Below, one piece after another: positions 1 to 12,705 of a DNA stretch of 64,000 nt. The stretch spans positions 55,202,828 through 55,266,827 of the forward strand of contig JAVIAB010000051.1 in NCBI GenBank assembly GCA_032433765.1, written 5' to 3'. The notes beneath the pieces were generated by a model. The model ran no database searches, was not told the origin of the DNA, and saw only the letters and a list, made by a program, of their open reading frames with translations. Origin of the DNA: Megaustenia siamemsis (lineage: Eukaryota; Mollusca; Gastropoda; Stylommatophora; Ariophantidae). Position 1 is the first letter of the stretch; each line of letters begins with the position of its first letter. Position numbers and translations under genes: made by a program.

Positions 1-204
1 GAGTTCCACATTATGAACAGAAATTGGACGTCCATGTCTAGTTGCATTTGTAATCACTTCCACGCCACTTTTGAGCCACGAATACCATCTGAATATTTGT
101 GCACGAGATAACAATTATCCCCATAAACTTTTTGCATCAATTTTTCCGTCTTAGTGGCACTTTTTCCTAGTTTTTAAAAATATATATTTTTTTTAATTTG
201 CGTT

Positions 205-410
205 TGCCAGCTTTCACTTGGCAAGGTCCCTAGAGACAAGGAACTGAATTCTGCGTGTTAATCCGTTTTTACCTGGTAGCCGTGTGCAGAGGGTCCCTTG
301 CTGCACAGGCAGATGAGTCCGTCTTCGAAGGTACTTATATATTTTTCCGTCAATGTAATTGGCGCATCATAGGCCTCGATGCTGAGATCTGGGGTGGTTG
401 CCGCAGAGAA

Positions 411-503
<93 letters not shown>

Positions 504-600
504 AAGATCACAAATAAAAATACCAACTGGTTCAGTTGAGATTTGAACTCGCCAACCTCTCAGTCTCAAGAACGGCGTCTTGCTTCGAGACCAGCGGGAT
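205..600 (-). mobile_element. tRNA-headed SINE with internal (GA)n
   Basis: On the minus strand the head at 600-535 has an A-box-like TGGTCTCGAAGCAAGA and B-box-like GAGTTCAAATC. The body is shared with the copy at 13601-13885 (CCAGCTTTCAC, CCGTGTGCA, TCTTCGAAGGTACT and CTGGGGTGGTTGCCGCAG or variants). A (GA)n run at 413-515 has expanded between head and body. Confidence 0.65.
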
Positions 601-839
601 TTTGTTTTCCGAGTTTTAAACTTAATTTAATGTTAGCTTTTGCTCCATGCTGATTACGTAACAGTGCACCTCTAACTAGGTCAACAAAATAGTCACTTGT
701 TTGTCGTCTGCTTATCGGGCAGTGATGACAAGTTGTCAGATCATAGATGAAGGTTGCCTCTTTGATTTCCTGTTTTGCTTCATAGATGTTATTTTTGTCT
801 TGGCCATAATAAACCATCAGTCTCATTACCTAATTATCG

Positions 840-1090
840 GATATCGTATAATCAAGAGAAGAAGGTGGTCATATGTTGGCCGTGTGATAAGAGGTAACAG
901 AAGAATCTCAAAGCAAGTCCTCAAATGGAAACTAGAGGGTAACAGAAAAATAAAGCCGACCTAGAAAAAAACACTAAAAAGAACACTGAGATGAGAGGCA
1001 ACAACACCAGACATCAGCTACCTCGTAGCGATTAAGCGGCTTTCCCAGAAAAGATTCGCCCTACGGACGACCGCACCTTCCGGTACACCC
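840..1090 (+). mobile_element. LINE 3' end, decayed
   Basis: Plus-strand frames give RRRWSYVGRVIRGNRRISKQ, WKLEGNRK and, after stops and shifts, KRLSQ. The pattern matches the C-terminal tail of non-LTR retrotransposon reverse transcriptases (RW-GHV-R, W-PQGKRKRG). Pseudogenic. Confidence 0.5.
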
Positions 1091-1515
1091 AAGAGATAAA
1101 ATAAATGCCTTAATAGACTATTTGTTTTTAAACTGTTCTCGTCACCAAAAAATCTGGAATTATCCAGTTAATTCTGGTGAGAATTATCTAACTTGAAAAT
1201 GTGATATACTGAAATCACAGCTTCATACCAAGGTATCGTTTTTTGTTGTTAATTCAAGCTTGTCATAATATAAATCAAAATACAGTGTAGACGATTTACA
1301 AAATGAAAATATCGTTAATGGGGTAAATTACTATTTAGACACGTGAATCGTCAGGAACGGTGTTAACGAGTTAATATATTACGTCACCGTGTGAGAGTGT
1401 CTGGTACTAGCGGCTTACACTGAGAAGAGTACTGTCGATTTTTTAATCAGTACTTCAAAGATTTCAGTACATCACATTAGCATTTTCAAGGAAAAAAGTG
1501 GTGAAAAAACAAAGG

Positions 1516-1880
1516 TTCAGATGCGTTTATAGGAACATAGGCGATACAGATGAGTTTATAGGAACATAGGCGATACAGATGAGTTTATAGGAACATAGGC
1601 GATACAGATGAGTTTATAGGAACATAGGCGATACAGATGAGTTTATAGGAACGTAGGCGATACAGATGAGTTTATAGGAACATAGGCGATACAGATGAGT
1701 TTATAGGAACATAGGCGATACGGATGTGTTTACAGAAACAGGCGATACGGATGATTTTATAAAAGCCAGAGATATGAATATGAGTTTATAGAAGCAAGAG
1801 CTATAAAGATGAGTGAATGGAGTTCTAGAAGCATGTGCGATGAAGATTCGTTTATAGAAATGAGAACGATATAAATGAGG
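1516..1880 (+). repeat. 29-bp minisatellite
   Basis: About seven good copies of ACAGATGAGTTTATAGGAAC plus ATAGGCGAT, decaying to the right into looser GATGAGTTTATAGAA units. Confidence 0.9.
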
Positions 1881-2615
1881 TTAAAGAATCTGAAAAATAT
1901 TGTGAAATAGCTTATTGCTGCATGGGAAATGCGGGTCAGTCTATTGAGCAATAGGGAGGTTGGCATGTAAAGCTTGGGGATCATCGTCCTAGATAAAAAA
2001 AATAATCCATGCCTGACAATGGAAGTAAACACCGAGACGGGCTGTGCCGAAAGGTGGGGCTGTATAGTTCCACGTAAGGCTTGGCGCGTTGGAGGAAAAG
2101 GGGGGAGCGGAAACCGTCTACAACGTCCCAATGGCACCCATTGTTGGCAGACATCGGTGCCCGAGTTTGCTTATCCAGTTGTGATTTCACTGCCAGCATT
2201 CCCCTCTTTCTCCTGCAGCTTGTCAAAGCATTGTCTGTGTCTGTGAATACGAGCATTCATACACACGGACCGCCGGCTCACATTTGAATGGACAGCGTGT
2301 GTCAATAATGTCAAACGTTCTGAATTCTGCACTCAAAAGAAACGGAAAGAGTATAGAGGGTGGGGGAAAAAATGTGAAAAATTAAATTATCCACAATTTA
2401 GAAAAAAAGGCCGGGGGGGGGGGAGGAGAACTTTCCATTGAGGGATAAAAATAGATGTAAAGGCCGACATATGATTGTTAAATATAAAGTGTGGCACAAG
2501 AACACGCAAGTCTTTTCTCTAACCCAGCAGTAAAACAGGCTTGAAGCTTCCCAGCAAAACAGCTGTATGTGGCGTGTATTTGTAGCGGGTACATATTGAT
2601 AACATACGTTATTAT

Positions 2616-2880
2616 ATGATTAACGTGGCCCGGAGATTCTGGCGTGATGAGAAAGATTTATTATTATGGAGGGAGGCCCTTTTTTGGAATCCCCAGGGGA
2701 AAAGACAAAGAGGAAGACCAAGGAATTCTTGGAGAAGACAGATGGAAGCAGAGATGAAGATGATGGGGAAGACATGGAATGATCTTAAAAGAATGGCAAA
2801 AGACAGAACGACTTGGAAAGTGTTTGTTGAAGACCTATGCTCCACTGGGAGCTAAAAAGGTAGAAGAACAAATAGATGGT
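2616..2880 (+). pseudogene. LINE ORF2 C-terminus
   Basis: Open frame of 79 codons encoding the C-terminal tail of a non-LTR retrotransposon polyprotein: WNPQGKRQRGRPRNSWRR, then MEAEMKMMGKTWNDLKRMAK and DRTTWKVFVEDLCS, ending at the usual C-terminus. Everything upstream (endonuclease, reverse transcriptase) is missing, so it is a 5'-truncated copy. This is a common tail type in invertebrate LINEs; the clade cannot be set from the tail alone. Confidence 0.8.
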
Positions 2881-3154
2881 ATGGTCGTTGCTCGTATATG
2901 TGCGTGTGTGTCCTGATTTGTCTCCCCCCCCCCCCCCCCCCTCCCCCAACCCTGAACCTGCGCCGTGGCATGCTCCGTCTTCGGGCAGGCTTGGATCTTG
3001 ATTTGACGTAGGAGTTTTCCTTCTCGTGGTGTGGATTCCTGCCAGGGTTTTTGAGCCCACCCTCTTCCGTGTACCTCCAACAAATCCACATTGTTCGTTA
3101 CTACTTTATGGTTTCATTTGGTTTCTCTCGGTTTTCGCATGATGATTCTTACTA

Positions 3155-4174
3155 TAGTTAGTTCACAAATTCGTGCCCACAGAGTTGATCAATTATCTCG
3201 GAAACTGTTTGATAAATTTATGTAATTCTTTTTCGTGAAATCTTATTTTTTCACCGACCTTTAGATTTTATAACATTTAAGTACAAAGGTAGTCTGAATT
3301 ATGCACAAGTCGTTTTTTGTTATATAATTTTAGGAAAATGTCAAACCTTGTGTTCTAAACATTAGATTTTACTGTAAATTATGTTAATTTTCTAACAATG
3401 CAAGCCAAAGGCGTATCCGTATTACATTGAAAAAAGCAACATTTTTCCTTTGGTTTTATATCTTCGTCATTGAGACAGGTAAACTTCCTTGCTTGACCGT
3501 CGCCTCTGCAGGGTCAAAGTTCTGTCCTATCCCTCGATTGAAAGACTTTCTATCTATATTTAGAGCTGCCCGTGTTCTGTTTTCTGGTTTTATTTAATAT
3601 CATAATATAACCTACTCCTTTTAGATTCCTTGCAATAGTGCATGTACAATAACACAGTTACTTTTTACATAGTGATGAATTTACACTTTAAACTCTTCGT
3701 GGTTTTAAAAATCAAGTAGTCACTTCACAACAGCTTACAAATTATCACACATATAGGAATATTCATTAATAGTAAATATTTTGTCAAAATACGCCTCTGA
3801 ACCAATTTAACAAGAAACCGGAAATGAAATTACCACACAACAAAAAACCTTGGGGTGGCGCGTGTCTTACAAGTTAAGAGTGCGAGACGGTGCTAAGATT
3901 GTGTGGTGTGCACGTGAAATTTGCCTTTTTAATTGGTGACTTGATTACAACATATGTGGGTATTGTAAAATCATAAAATTTAGGACAAGCAAGAAAATCA
4001 TATTTTTATATACATCAAATAAGCAACAATTTTTCCTAAATGCATGACAGTAGGGCAAAAAATCAGACTGAAGGTCGGTGAAAAAAATAAGATTTCACGA
4101 AAAAGAATTACAGAAATTCATTAGTTTCCGAGATAATTAATAAACTCTGTGGACACGAATTTGTGAACGAACTA
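3155..4174. mobile_element. Non-autonomous TIR element (~1 kb)
   Basis: Terminal inverted repeats of about 105 bp: 3155-3263 (TAGTTAGTTCACAAATTCGT to CACCGACCTT) and 4069-4174 (AAGGTCGGTG to ACGAATTTGTGAACGAACTA), with a few mismatches. TA flanks both ends, compatible with a TA target duplication as in Tc1/mariner-like MITEs. The ~800-bp interior has no transposase frame. Confidence 0.7.
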
Positions 4175-4841
4175 TAATACTTTGCTCATGTGACCTCGTA
4201 AACCTCGTGCTACGCGATATAAGAATCGCCGCACTGTATGTCCAATATAGAACAAGTTAATTTATTTATTATACACCCACGGAAAGAACAGTTAGTATGC
4301 AACACACAATAGTATGTAACTCATGGTTACTGTGCGGGATCTATTGGACGACACGAAATAATGCTTGGTTTACTACATGGTTAGATATATTGAATAACTG
4401 AGTTAGTGATTACTTTTTGTGAGTGTCACACAAGAAAGATTAAAATATATGTAACCCCTCCACGAAAAAAAAAATGAAATCTTAACTTCAATACTTCGTA
4501 CATTGATCTGTTATCACTGCTTGACAGCGGCTTCTTATCGAGCCAATGAGGCTCCGTTCGACCCGTTGTTGAGGCTTGTTATTCTATTCTTCTTGCAATG
4601 CCTGTGATAACTGGTGATGGCTTTGTCTTATTCACACCATGCTATGCAGCTAATTCGACACTTGCTCAGTGGAGAAAGTTAGGGGAAACATCATGCCATA
4701 GTAAGACATCAATCTGCTGTTGCTGAAAGTAGTCCAAGACCATAACGTGTCATATGTGGACTGGCATTGTTTTAGCTGCATTTTCATTGAAAATGACTGT
4801 ACATGTGGTGTGAATATTTCATCTCTGTATCCAGTAGCCAA

Positions 4842-5113
4842 AAAAGAGCTAATTTCCAATATTAGGAAGAAGCAATCATCATTTTTTGGCCATGTAATGA
4901 GAAGGGAACAGCTGGAATATATTGTAACAGCTGGGACAATTGAGTGACGAAGAGATAGAGGGAAGCAAAGAGAAAAGATTCCAGACAGCTTAAGAGAATG
5001 GCTTGGCAGAAGGTCAACAACAGAAATGATAAATAGCTGTCAAGATTGACAGTTGTGGAGAGACATGATCACCTCGCCATCAGGCACGGTACTTGATGAT
5101 GATGATGATGATC
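4842..5113 (+). mobile_element. Short LINE 3'-end copy with (GAT)n tail
   Basis: Encodes KKQSSFFGHVMRREQLEYIV then, after a stop, RRDRGKQREKI and LWRDMIT, ending in TTGATGATGATGATGATG. The EGR-RGRQR-type tail and trinucleotide-repeat 3' end resemble RTE-type LINEs. A near twin lies at 30227-30492. Confidence 0.75.
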
Positions 5114-5789
5114 CAGTAACCTTTAGGTTACCGTTGATGATGACGCATGTTCGTTCTAGCCGTATAAAGAATCCTGTCCCAGACCATTATACAGCCTCCT
5201 GTTACACCGTTCCTTTGTAGCATGGAGTTGTCGCAAAACGTTGTCCTTGACACATGTACACCAACAACGCCATTCGTTGCCCTGGAAACAGTCTTACTCA
5301 TCAGAGAACACTATGCCTCTCAATTGATGATGGGGGCCACACAACTTGTTGTCTTGCCCTGGCCAAATGCGATTTCTCTGGTGAACTGACAGTACCGATC
5401 TAACTGCAGACCTGTGGGGCAACAGATATTTGCATCTCTGTGCCTGTTCTGCACGATACTTGTTTTAAACTTTGAATGTGCCTGGCAGTCCATGTTGCAT
5501 GGATAAACCTCTTACGAAAATGCACGAGGCGTATGAAACGATCTTGTGCAGGATGGTAACTCATGGTTGACCACTTCTCTGTGGCTTTCTGCATTGTGTC
5601 CAGATGGTTGATATCGAGCTAAATGCGTGATCTAGTAATTCAACGAAAAGTTGTGATATAGTTGTTCCAACATCTGACAGCTCTCTCTACCTATCTAGCT
5701 CGCTGCTGTTGGTTCAGTATTGTGAACTAGTTATTTCTGTCGGACTATTGGTACTGTTTACTTCAACTTTTTTTTTCTCACGCGTCTTA

Positions 5790-6560
5790 TTAGATCTGCT
5801 CACTTACCTTTCATTTTTCTATGATAAATTTTCCTCTTCTGGCTTTCTTTCTCTCCTCATTTGCCTTTCGACGTCGAGGAGTGACATTGTTAACATTTTC
5901 TTGCTCTTTTTTTTTTATCTTCTGCTGTTAAACCTCCGAGTGTTTCTAGTATTCCGTTTTTCACCTTATTCTTGATCGGCCTCTTGGTCTGGTGTTCTTG
6001 TATCGTTTGTTGGCAGCTCGTTGTATAAAATTTAGTTCTTTACGTCACATCACATGCACGAACCACTTCATCTGTTGTCGCTTTATGTATTCTAAAGCTG
6101 GTTCCGTTCCTAGTCTTTTTCGTAACTCTTCATTTCTGATATTATCTTTCAAGCTGTTTTCTGTCCTGCGTCTCACACTTCATTTCTGCGGTAGTTATTT
6201 CTCTAATTGTTCTTGAGACTAAAGTCCATGTCTGGCACTGGTAGCACAACCTTGGGATACAGTCTATAAACAGCTCGCCTCGCTTCTAACATTACTTCTT
6301 TGTTAGACAGTAGTGGGGAAATCTGTCCTATAGCCAGACAAGCTTTGTTACATCTTGAGTCTATTTCTGTTGCATGCATGTTGTTATATGTCAGGGTCCT
6401 GTCAAGGTATTTGAATTGATTCACTTGATTTAAGATATTGCCATCCATCATTATGTTGGTGTCTTGTGTGTTTCTTTTGATATCGTAATTACCTCTGCCT
6501 TGTTTATGTTGATTTTCACATTATGTTTTCTGACTCTATTTTGACTGGTTCAGTTTGCAA
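5790..6560 (-). mobile_element. LINE reverse transcriptase C-terminal fragment
   Basis: Minus-strand peptides in order: NQVNQFKYLDRTLT, EIDSRCNKACLAIGQ, EARRAVYRLYPKVVLPV, then (frame shifted) NDNIRNEELRKRLGTEP, KRQQMKWFVHVM and RPRGRSRIR. These are the palm/thumb-to-tail blocks of a non-LTR polyprotein. Stops and frameshifts show it is dead. Same family as 58740-59120. Confidence 0.75.
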
Positions 6561-9497
6561 CGTGGTAAATATCTCCACAAAAGAGTGCCAGGCACTCGTG
6601 GTTGTACATGTAAGTGTTCTCACCACCAACACTGAACCGTGCACCAGGTTTTATTTCGAGTCCAAGTAATCACGCCCAGTGACCGAATTAGAACATAAAG
6701 ATTGTGTCGATGAATTTGTGGAATGTAACAGAAGTGACATGTTGATGAATTCATTGAATGTAAATGAATTTTAAATGAAGACTATATTGATGGATTTCTT
6801 CAGTGTTGCAGAAGTTAACACGATGATATTATGTTGATGAATTTGTGAAGTGTAACACAGATAAACACGACTACTGTGGTGATGAATGTGTGAAATATAA
6901 CAAAAGTTAACTTGAACATGTTGATGATTCTGTGAAGAGTTGCAGAAGTTAACTTGAACATTGTGTTAATTAATGTATGAAGTATAACAGAAGTTAGTTA
7001 ACTTGAAGACTATGTTAATGACCCTGTGAAGTGTGACAAAAGTTAACTTGACAGGAGACAATGATGTACAGGGGCTGCCTACCAATTTAATGAGAATGGT
7101 ACGATGACATTTACTGGCAGTATTGCATCCCACATTCTGTAAAGCGTAAAGTGAAGTGCAAATCAATACAACAATAGAATTAGATTGAAGAGCTGCAGTG
7201 TTACGGTTATGTAATTGATAGCTTTACGTGAAAACTTCCAATTACCTACAGTAATTAACTGCAGTCAGTATATGTAAAGTGTACGCTAATTCAACGAAGA
7301 GCTGTAAATTATAACAATGAGATTCTCTTAAAACAAAAAAAAAGAACACAATGAACAAAGTTAGTGTGAAGAGCTCTATGAAGTGCAGCAATTGTGTAAC
7401 AACGAGGGGTTAATATGTAATTAGTGTGAATACATTTCATGTGAGCAGGTATTGTGTGCGTAACGTGAACATGTTCCGTGCTGTTCAGATTATGAAGCGC
7501 TGAATAATTCATGAGCAATTGAATACTGAAGATAAGACACTCTTGCAAAGCATCAACACAATGTTCCCCCATCTTCTATCTGCTGAATGAAGTATCGATA
7601 TTGGCTCATGAATAATGCGCTGTGATTAACGCTATTTACATACGCCGTCGATATTCATGTTAATCCGAGGTTTGTAATCGATGACAATAACAATTACCCG
7701 CTCAATATGCACAACAGTTGTATTTGTTTGCATGCTTGGCCCTAGGGCTTTTGATTCAGTATTGAATTTTTTATCAGCGTTCTTAATATATCATAGCGTT
7801 ATGAATAGGTGATTGTGTTGAATAGCGTGGACATAAAACTAGGCATGGTCTAAACAGAGTTTTTTGCCCATCAATTCATTATCATTTCTATTCTCTAATT
7901 ATTTCTATTTTCTCCCGGTGCTTTTTTTTTTTGGTACATTTTTATATATACGTTTTTCTTCTCTTTTATTCGTTTTGACTATTGTTGCACTTTTTGACAT
8001 TGATGCATTTAGTGTCATAGATGACACCTTGGTAGGGGGTGTTGGGGAAGTTTCTCTATTAATGATTTTTCACATTCCTGTTTTCTTATGATCTTTTATT
8101 TGAATGACACAAGGGCAGGATTTAATTGAAAGGATATGTGTGAAATTAGAGACATAAACAACATAGTGATATTATTCGAAAGTGAAGGAGAACAATGGTA
8201 AAATGTGAGAAACAAGATTAGTAATCACATAGATCTGGTTCAGTAACAAGAATAACGGGATTGTTTCATTTCTTGGAAGATGATAGCAGATCTGAAGTTT
8301 GTGAAAAGGGAGTCAAATAAGAACGCTAATGTTAGAGGGGGGAGAAATCCCAAATTAAAGTCACATATTTCTGTCTACAGCCTCCTGTTCTCTATTTCTC
8401 TCTTACCTGTTTCCCTCCTCTTCTCTTTCCTCCTCTTGTGTTTCCATTATTAACATTTACTGTTGGCTGTGCTTATCAAGAATCTAGAGGAAGTAGGAAG
8501 GAAGTTCACTAATTTATTCGGAACGGATAAGTCTGACAACTCTATGCTTCATTTTTGCACTACTTGACTAGTTTCCATTAACTCTGGTAGCACACTTTTA
8601 TATATGTATTATGCAGACCCGTATTTGTACGTGTCGAAACTCATGCACCTCATAATTCATTACAATTGTCTCGGTATTCCTACATTTTCCCCAAATGCCG
8701 GACAATATTCGGTCAAAACTGTCACGTAATGGAAGACCGCAAAAATGAGCTGACCAGTGATGACTTCTAAAAGCTGTACAGGAAGTAGCTGTGGAACTTA
8801 CTTCAGTTGAGGAAGAGAAAATTCGATGGTTGAGCATTTCCACAACCGAACTGAAAGAACTTTGTGTTATCATTTGGAGGAAAAACACAGAACTTGGGGG
8901 CGGGGGGAGGAAATGACATCCTAGCATCGCCGTGGTCGACAGGGGTGTCAACTCTTTCATTATATGTCAATTTGTTATTGACAATTTGAGAACAAAAACT
9001 ATTTTAATACGTCAAAGGAATAAAACAAGCATGGACAAGTTTTGAAGTACAGAATTTCAAGTCAAATCGTATTTGTTGTAAAGGATTAGAAAGAGAGAAA
9101 GAGAGAGAGAGACCAGAACATTTATCTGGTGTACTTATGAAATGTGACTCCAAACAGTATCCCTTCTCCTATCTTATATACTTACAACATAAGCTTAATT
9201 TTCACTACTGTACGTGTAATTGATGTTGTTTTTATATTTGATTTTATGCAACAAGTAATATACATGTAATATACGGAGTTTTCAGTAAACAAATCATTGA
9301 CTATCTGGAACGGATTAATCGTATTTTCATTATTTATTTGGAGAAAAATTGATGCGGTTTTCGTACAGATCGCAGTTTGAACTGTCTCTTAGAATAAATA
9401 TAGTGTGGTTCTCCACTGTATGTGTGCGTGCATGTACTACGTTGCAAGTCAACATCACTGGCAATTGATTGTTTTGTTGTTGTTGTTGATTTCACAG
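6561..9497. other. Intronic DNA upstream of exon A
   Basis: Apart from the degenerate repeats at 6700-7060, AT-rich sequence without a recognisable exon, LINE or SINE. A short GA-rich patch lies at 9088-9111. Confidence 0.5.
6700..7060 (+). repeat. Degenerate ~55-60-bp repeats
   Basis: Units of the type GTTGATGAATTTGTGAAGTG plus TAACAGAAGTTAACTTGAAC recur six or more times with many changes. Confidence 0.6.
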
Positions 9498-9738
9498 AAA
9501 CGTCAACGTATTTGACTCGAAAAGACCGGAGGACCCTACCCAGTTGATCTACACATTTGAAGTGACAGAGCTGGTAGGCATCGTGTCCCTGCTCTACGGT
9601 ATGCTGCTGCACTCAGGCGCCCCTAGTCGTAGCGTGGACAGCGCCCCGCGGGAGCTGGCACCCCAGCCCGTCAGCATCATCCTAGCAGGCCTGCGAATGC
9701 TCAACCACATGGCCGTGCTTGACCTGCAGATGTTACAG
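9498..9738 (+). CDS. SCAPER: SCAPER internal exon A (C-terminal region)
   Basis: Coding exon of the S-phase cyclin A-associated protein in the ER, a metazoan protein known to bind cyclin A/CDK2 and to sit at the endoplasmic reticulum and cilium. The acceptor is a pyrimidine-rich tract ending TTCACAG, and the donor is TTACAG|GTGATG. The first base completes a codon split with an upstream exon not found in the window; 80 full codons follow with no stop, ending LQ in phase 0. The peptide is helical and leucine-rich, with TFEVTELVGIVSLLYGMLLH early and LRMLNHMAVLDLQMLQ at the end, which fits the conserved C-terminal helical part of the family. Codon usage is more GC-rich than the flanking intron, as expected for an exon. 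The frame joins the next exon without shift. The donor is the first of four near-identical copies in an 80-bp tandem array. No catalytic motif is expected here. Confidence 0.88.
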
Positions 9739-10062
9739 GTGATGTTTGTGTTGTGTGCTTACTTTACGGATGAAGTGCGCGTGTGATGGCTTTACAGCGT
9801 ACGTGTATTGTTTTACAGGTGATGTTTGTGTTGTGTGCTTACTTTACGGATGAAGTGCGCGTGTCATGGCTTTACAGCGTGCGTGTATTGTTTTACTGGT
9901 GATGTTTGTGTTGTGTGCTTACTTTACGGATGAAGTGCGCGTGTCATGGCTTTACAGCGTGCGTGTATTGTTTTACTGGTGATGTTTGTGTTGTGTGCTT
10001 ACTTTACGGATAAAGTGCGTGTGTGATGGCTTTACAGCGTGCGTGTATTGTTTTACAGGTTA
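9732..10062 (+). repeat. 80-bp tandem array at exon A splice donor
   Basis: Four near-identical 80-bp units with the GTGATG donor-like start at 9739, 9819, 9899 and 9979 and a decayed fifth at 10059. Each unit runs from TTTACAG|GTGATGTTTG through a second TTTACAGCG to GTGTATTG. The first unit includes the last bases of SCAPER exon A; copies three and four read ACTG|GTGATG. Confidence 0.9.
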
Positions 10063-12159
10063 CGTTTGTGGTTGTTTTACTCGTCAAAAATGGGCCCGGT
10101 GGTTTAACGAATGAGATATGTTTTGCAGTTTAGATATCTGGTTGTTTTACAGATAGGTCCTCGTGGGTTTGTTTTGTTTTATAGGTGAGTTGTATCACAG
10201 GTGCTTACTTTTTTGGTTCGTGCATTATGTTTTGTAGGTGATTTACCCGCATATGTGTGTGTTTTTTTTTTTACATATTGAGTATGTGGGTATATGTGTG
10301 TGTTTTACTGGTGAGATCTAGACGATCGTGTGCGTTTTACTGGTGAGATCTACACGATCGTGTACGTGTGCGTTTATCGATGAGAATGGTTTCCTGTGTA
10401 TATGTGTGCCTGGGCACTGTTTGCTCTGAGCAGCTCTTATAAACTTGGCGCTCAGCCTCCATCAGTGAAGCTGACGTCAAGGAGAACATGATCTGCCGCC
10501 GTGTGTTTGCATTCTCCAACTATCAGCTTAGCCGTACTTTTATTTCATTAAACTCCTAGAAGAGTTCCGGGTTTTTGTTCACGGACCTGTACTATCAGGA
10601 ATTATTTGTGTAAAAATGGGGTTTGAGAAATTGGAGGGATTTGGACGAAGTTAGGAGGTGAAGTGGGAATGAGTGAATTAAAAATGTGAACCTGCACGCT
10701 TGTGTTGTTGGTGGAAGTACTAAACGTAGGGCCTTTATTCCCAGTTAGTTAGTTAATAGTTCCTAGAAATGAGGATAATTCCGTAACACTGTAGTTTCTA
10801 CTCTGTGATTGTGTCTGTTTGCATTTGTCATTTCGTCATTTGTTTTATTCCTCCAGAAATATTATCTGTTTCTGAATAGTGTTATTAGTTTCCTTTTGGA
10901 AAAGTGTGTTGTTTATGTAGGGTAAAGGTAGTCATATAACGTATCGTATGATTTCAAAGATGTGACGTATTTGGATTTCAAGTTACTGTGACAGAACGTA
11001 CGGAGATGAGGGTCCAGTGATCATTATGGATATTTTTATCTTTCATATTTGAACTGAGTACTTTTTTTAGACGAAAGACCACGTGGAGATTCTTAATAAC
11101 ACACACACACACACACACACACAAAGAAAGGAGAAAAAACGATCAGCACGTATGCTTTCCATGAATTAGTAACAGAATAAACACCCATGTGGCTGTCAGC
11201 AATGCTAACCACCCATTAATAAGATATACTATAATAGCATTGTAAATAAACATATTCCCTAGGCTATGGACATACCAGTTTTTCGTTGTCACAATTTAAT
11301 GAGAATATCGAATAAGCGTTGATCAAAGCCACAAATGTATTAATAATCATCATCATAAAACTCGTCTATTTTCTGTTTATAATTGGGATATTTTATACCT
11401 TGGCAATATCGTAACTACAAACAATTCGAATAGCTCTACCTGCTTGTTATGTGTGTAATTGTCTGTCATTGACTTGGGTGTTTTTGTCTTGGGAACATAG
11501 ATCCCTTCACGGGTAATCTATTCAGGGAAGCAGATATATGAATACCAAAACCCTGGTATCTCGTCTCACGCTGGGCACCACGGCGGGATAACAAAACGTT
11601 AACTTTCAGAGGACACTGGGATGAAACGGATCACAGATGAAATTAAAACAATCATACTATTTGTCCAGTTGATTCTCCCTGCTGCGTGGTTCCCTGCCTG
11701 GTATTGTCCTGCCTCTTTTCAGTACCGGGCTTCATCAGCAGTAGTATCATAATCGCTCTATTTCCCCTCTGGCTGTGAATATGAAAGCCACATGTGCATA
11801 ATATTCATCATAGCTTGTACTTTGAAATATATATATTAATGTGGCGCACATTTGCCATTATATTATGCATATTATGCCCGGTGCACAAATCCTGAGTCCA
11901 TTGGCGTTCTCCTTTACAGGCAAAACGACTACATTTCCTGAATAACAGTAATAAACGGATACATGTTTAAATCGTGGCCGTCTTTGGTTTGCTCACTTCT
12001 TGCTGACACATGTTTGCGCTGTATAGAATGAGTTTGGTATGTGCTGGCGGCAGGCTTCAAAGCAGAATGCGGTTGAAATTGTTGCGCGTGACTCTTGATA
12101 GAAGTTGGGGTGTGGTTTTTAGGACACTTTGGGTGGGGTGTCAGCACATTTAAGGTGGT
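10063..12159. other. Intronic DNA between arrays
   Basis: The start (to ~10380) has loose TTTTAC(A/T)GGTGAGAT-like pieces that may be decayed array copies. There is a short (AC)n at 11099-11122. Otherwise nothing recognised. Confidence 0.45.
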
Positions 12160-12705
12160 GTTCTCTGGGCAGTTGTGGTGCAGTTGTCAGGACGTATGAA
12201 ATGTTGTTGTCATGGTAGTTGTCAGGAAGTTTAATATGGAGTTGTCATGACAGTTGTCTGGACGTTTAACATGGAGTTGTCATGACAGTTGTCTGGACGT
12301 TTAACATGGAGTTCTCATGACAGTTGTCTGGACGTTTAACATGGAGTTGTCATGACAATTGTCTGGACGTTTAACATGGAGTTCTCATGACAATTGTCTG
12401 GACGTTTAACATGGAGTTGTCATGACAGTTGTCTGGACGTTTAACATGGAGTTCTCATGACAGTTGTCTGGACGTTTAACATGGAGTTGTCATGACAATT
12501 GTCTGGACGTTTAACATGGAGTTGTCATGACAGTTGTCTGGACGTTTAACATGGAGTTGTCATGACAATTGTCTGGACGTTTAACATGGAGTTGTCATGA
12601 CAGTTGTCTGGACGTTTAACATGGAGTTGTCATGACAATTGTCTGGACGTTTAACATGGAGTTGTCATGACAATTGTCTGGACGTTTAACATGGAATTGC
12701 CATGG
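12160..12705 (+). repeat. 35-bp minisatellite (subfamily A)
   Basis: About 13 units of GTTGTCATGACAGTTGTCTG plus GACGTTTAACATGGA, with alternating GTTGTC/GTTCTC and CAG/CAA variants; looser units lie before 12240. Confidence 0.93.

Noticed and set aside
255..569. Open frames rich in RERE or SLSL
   Set aside because: Produced by the (GA)n expansion within a SINE.
5709..6216. Hydrophobic plus-strand frames resembling membrane proteins
   Set aside because: They are the antisense of a minus-strand LINE fragment.
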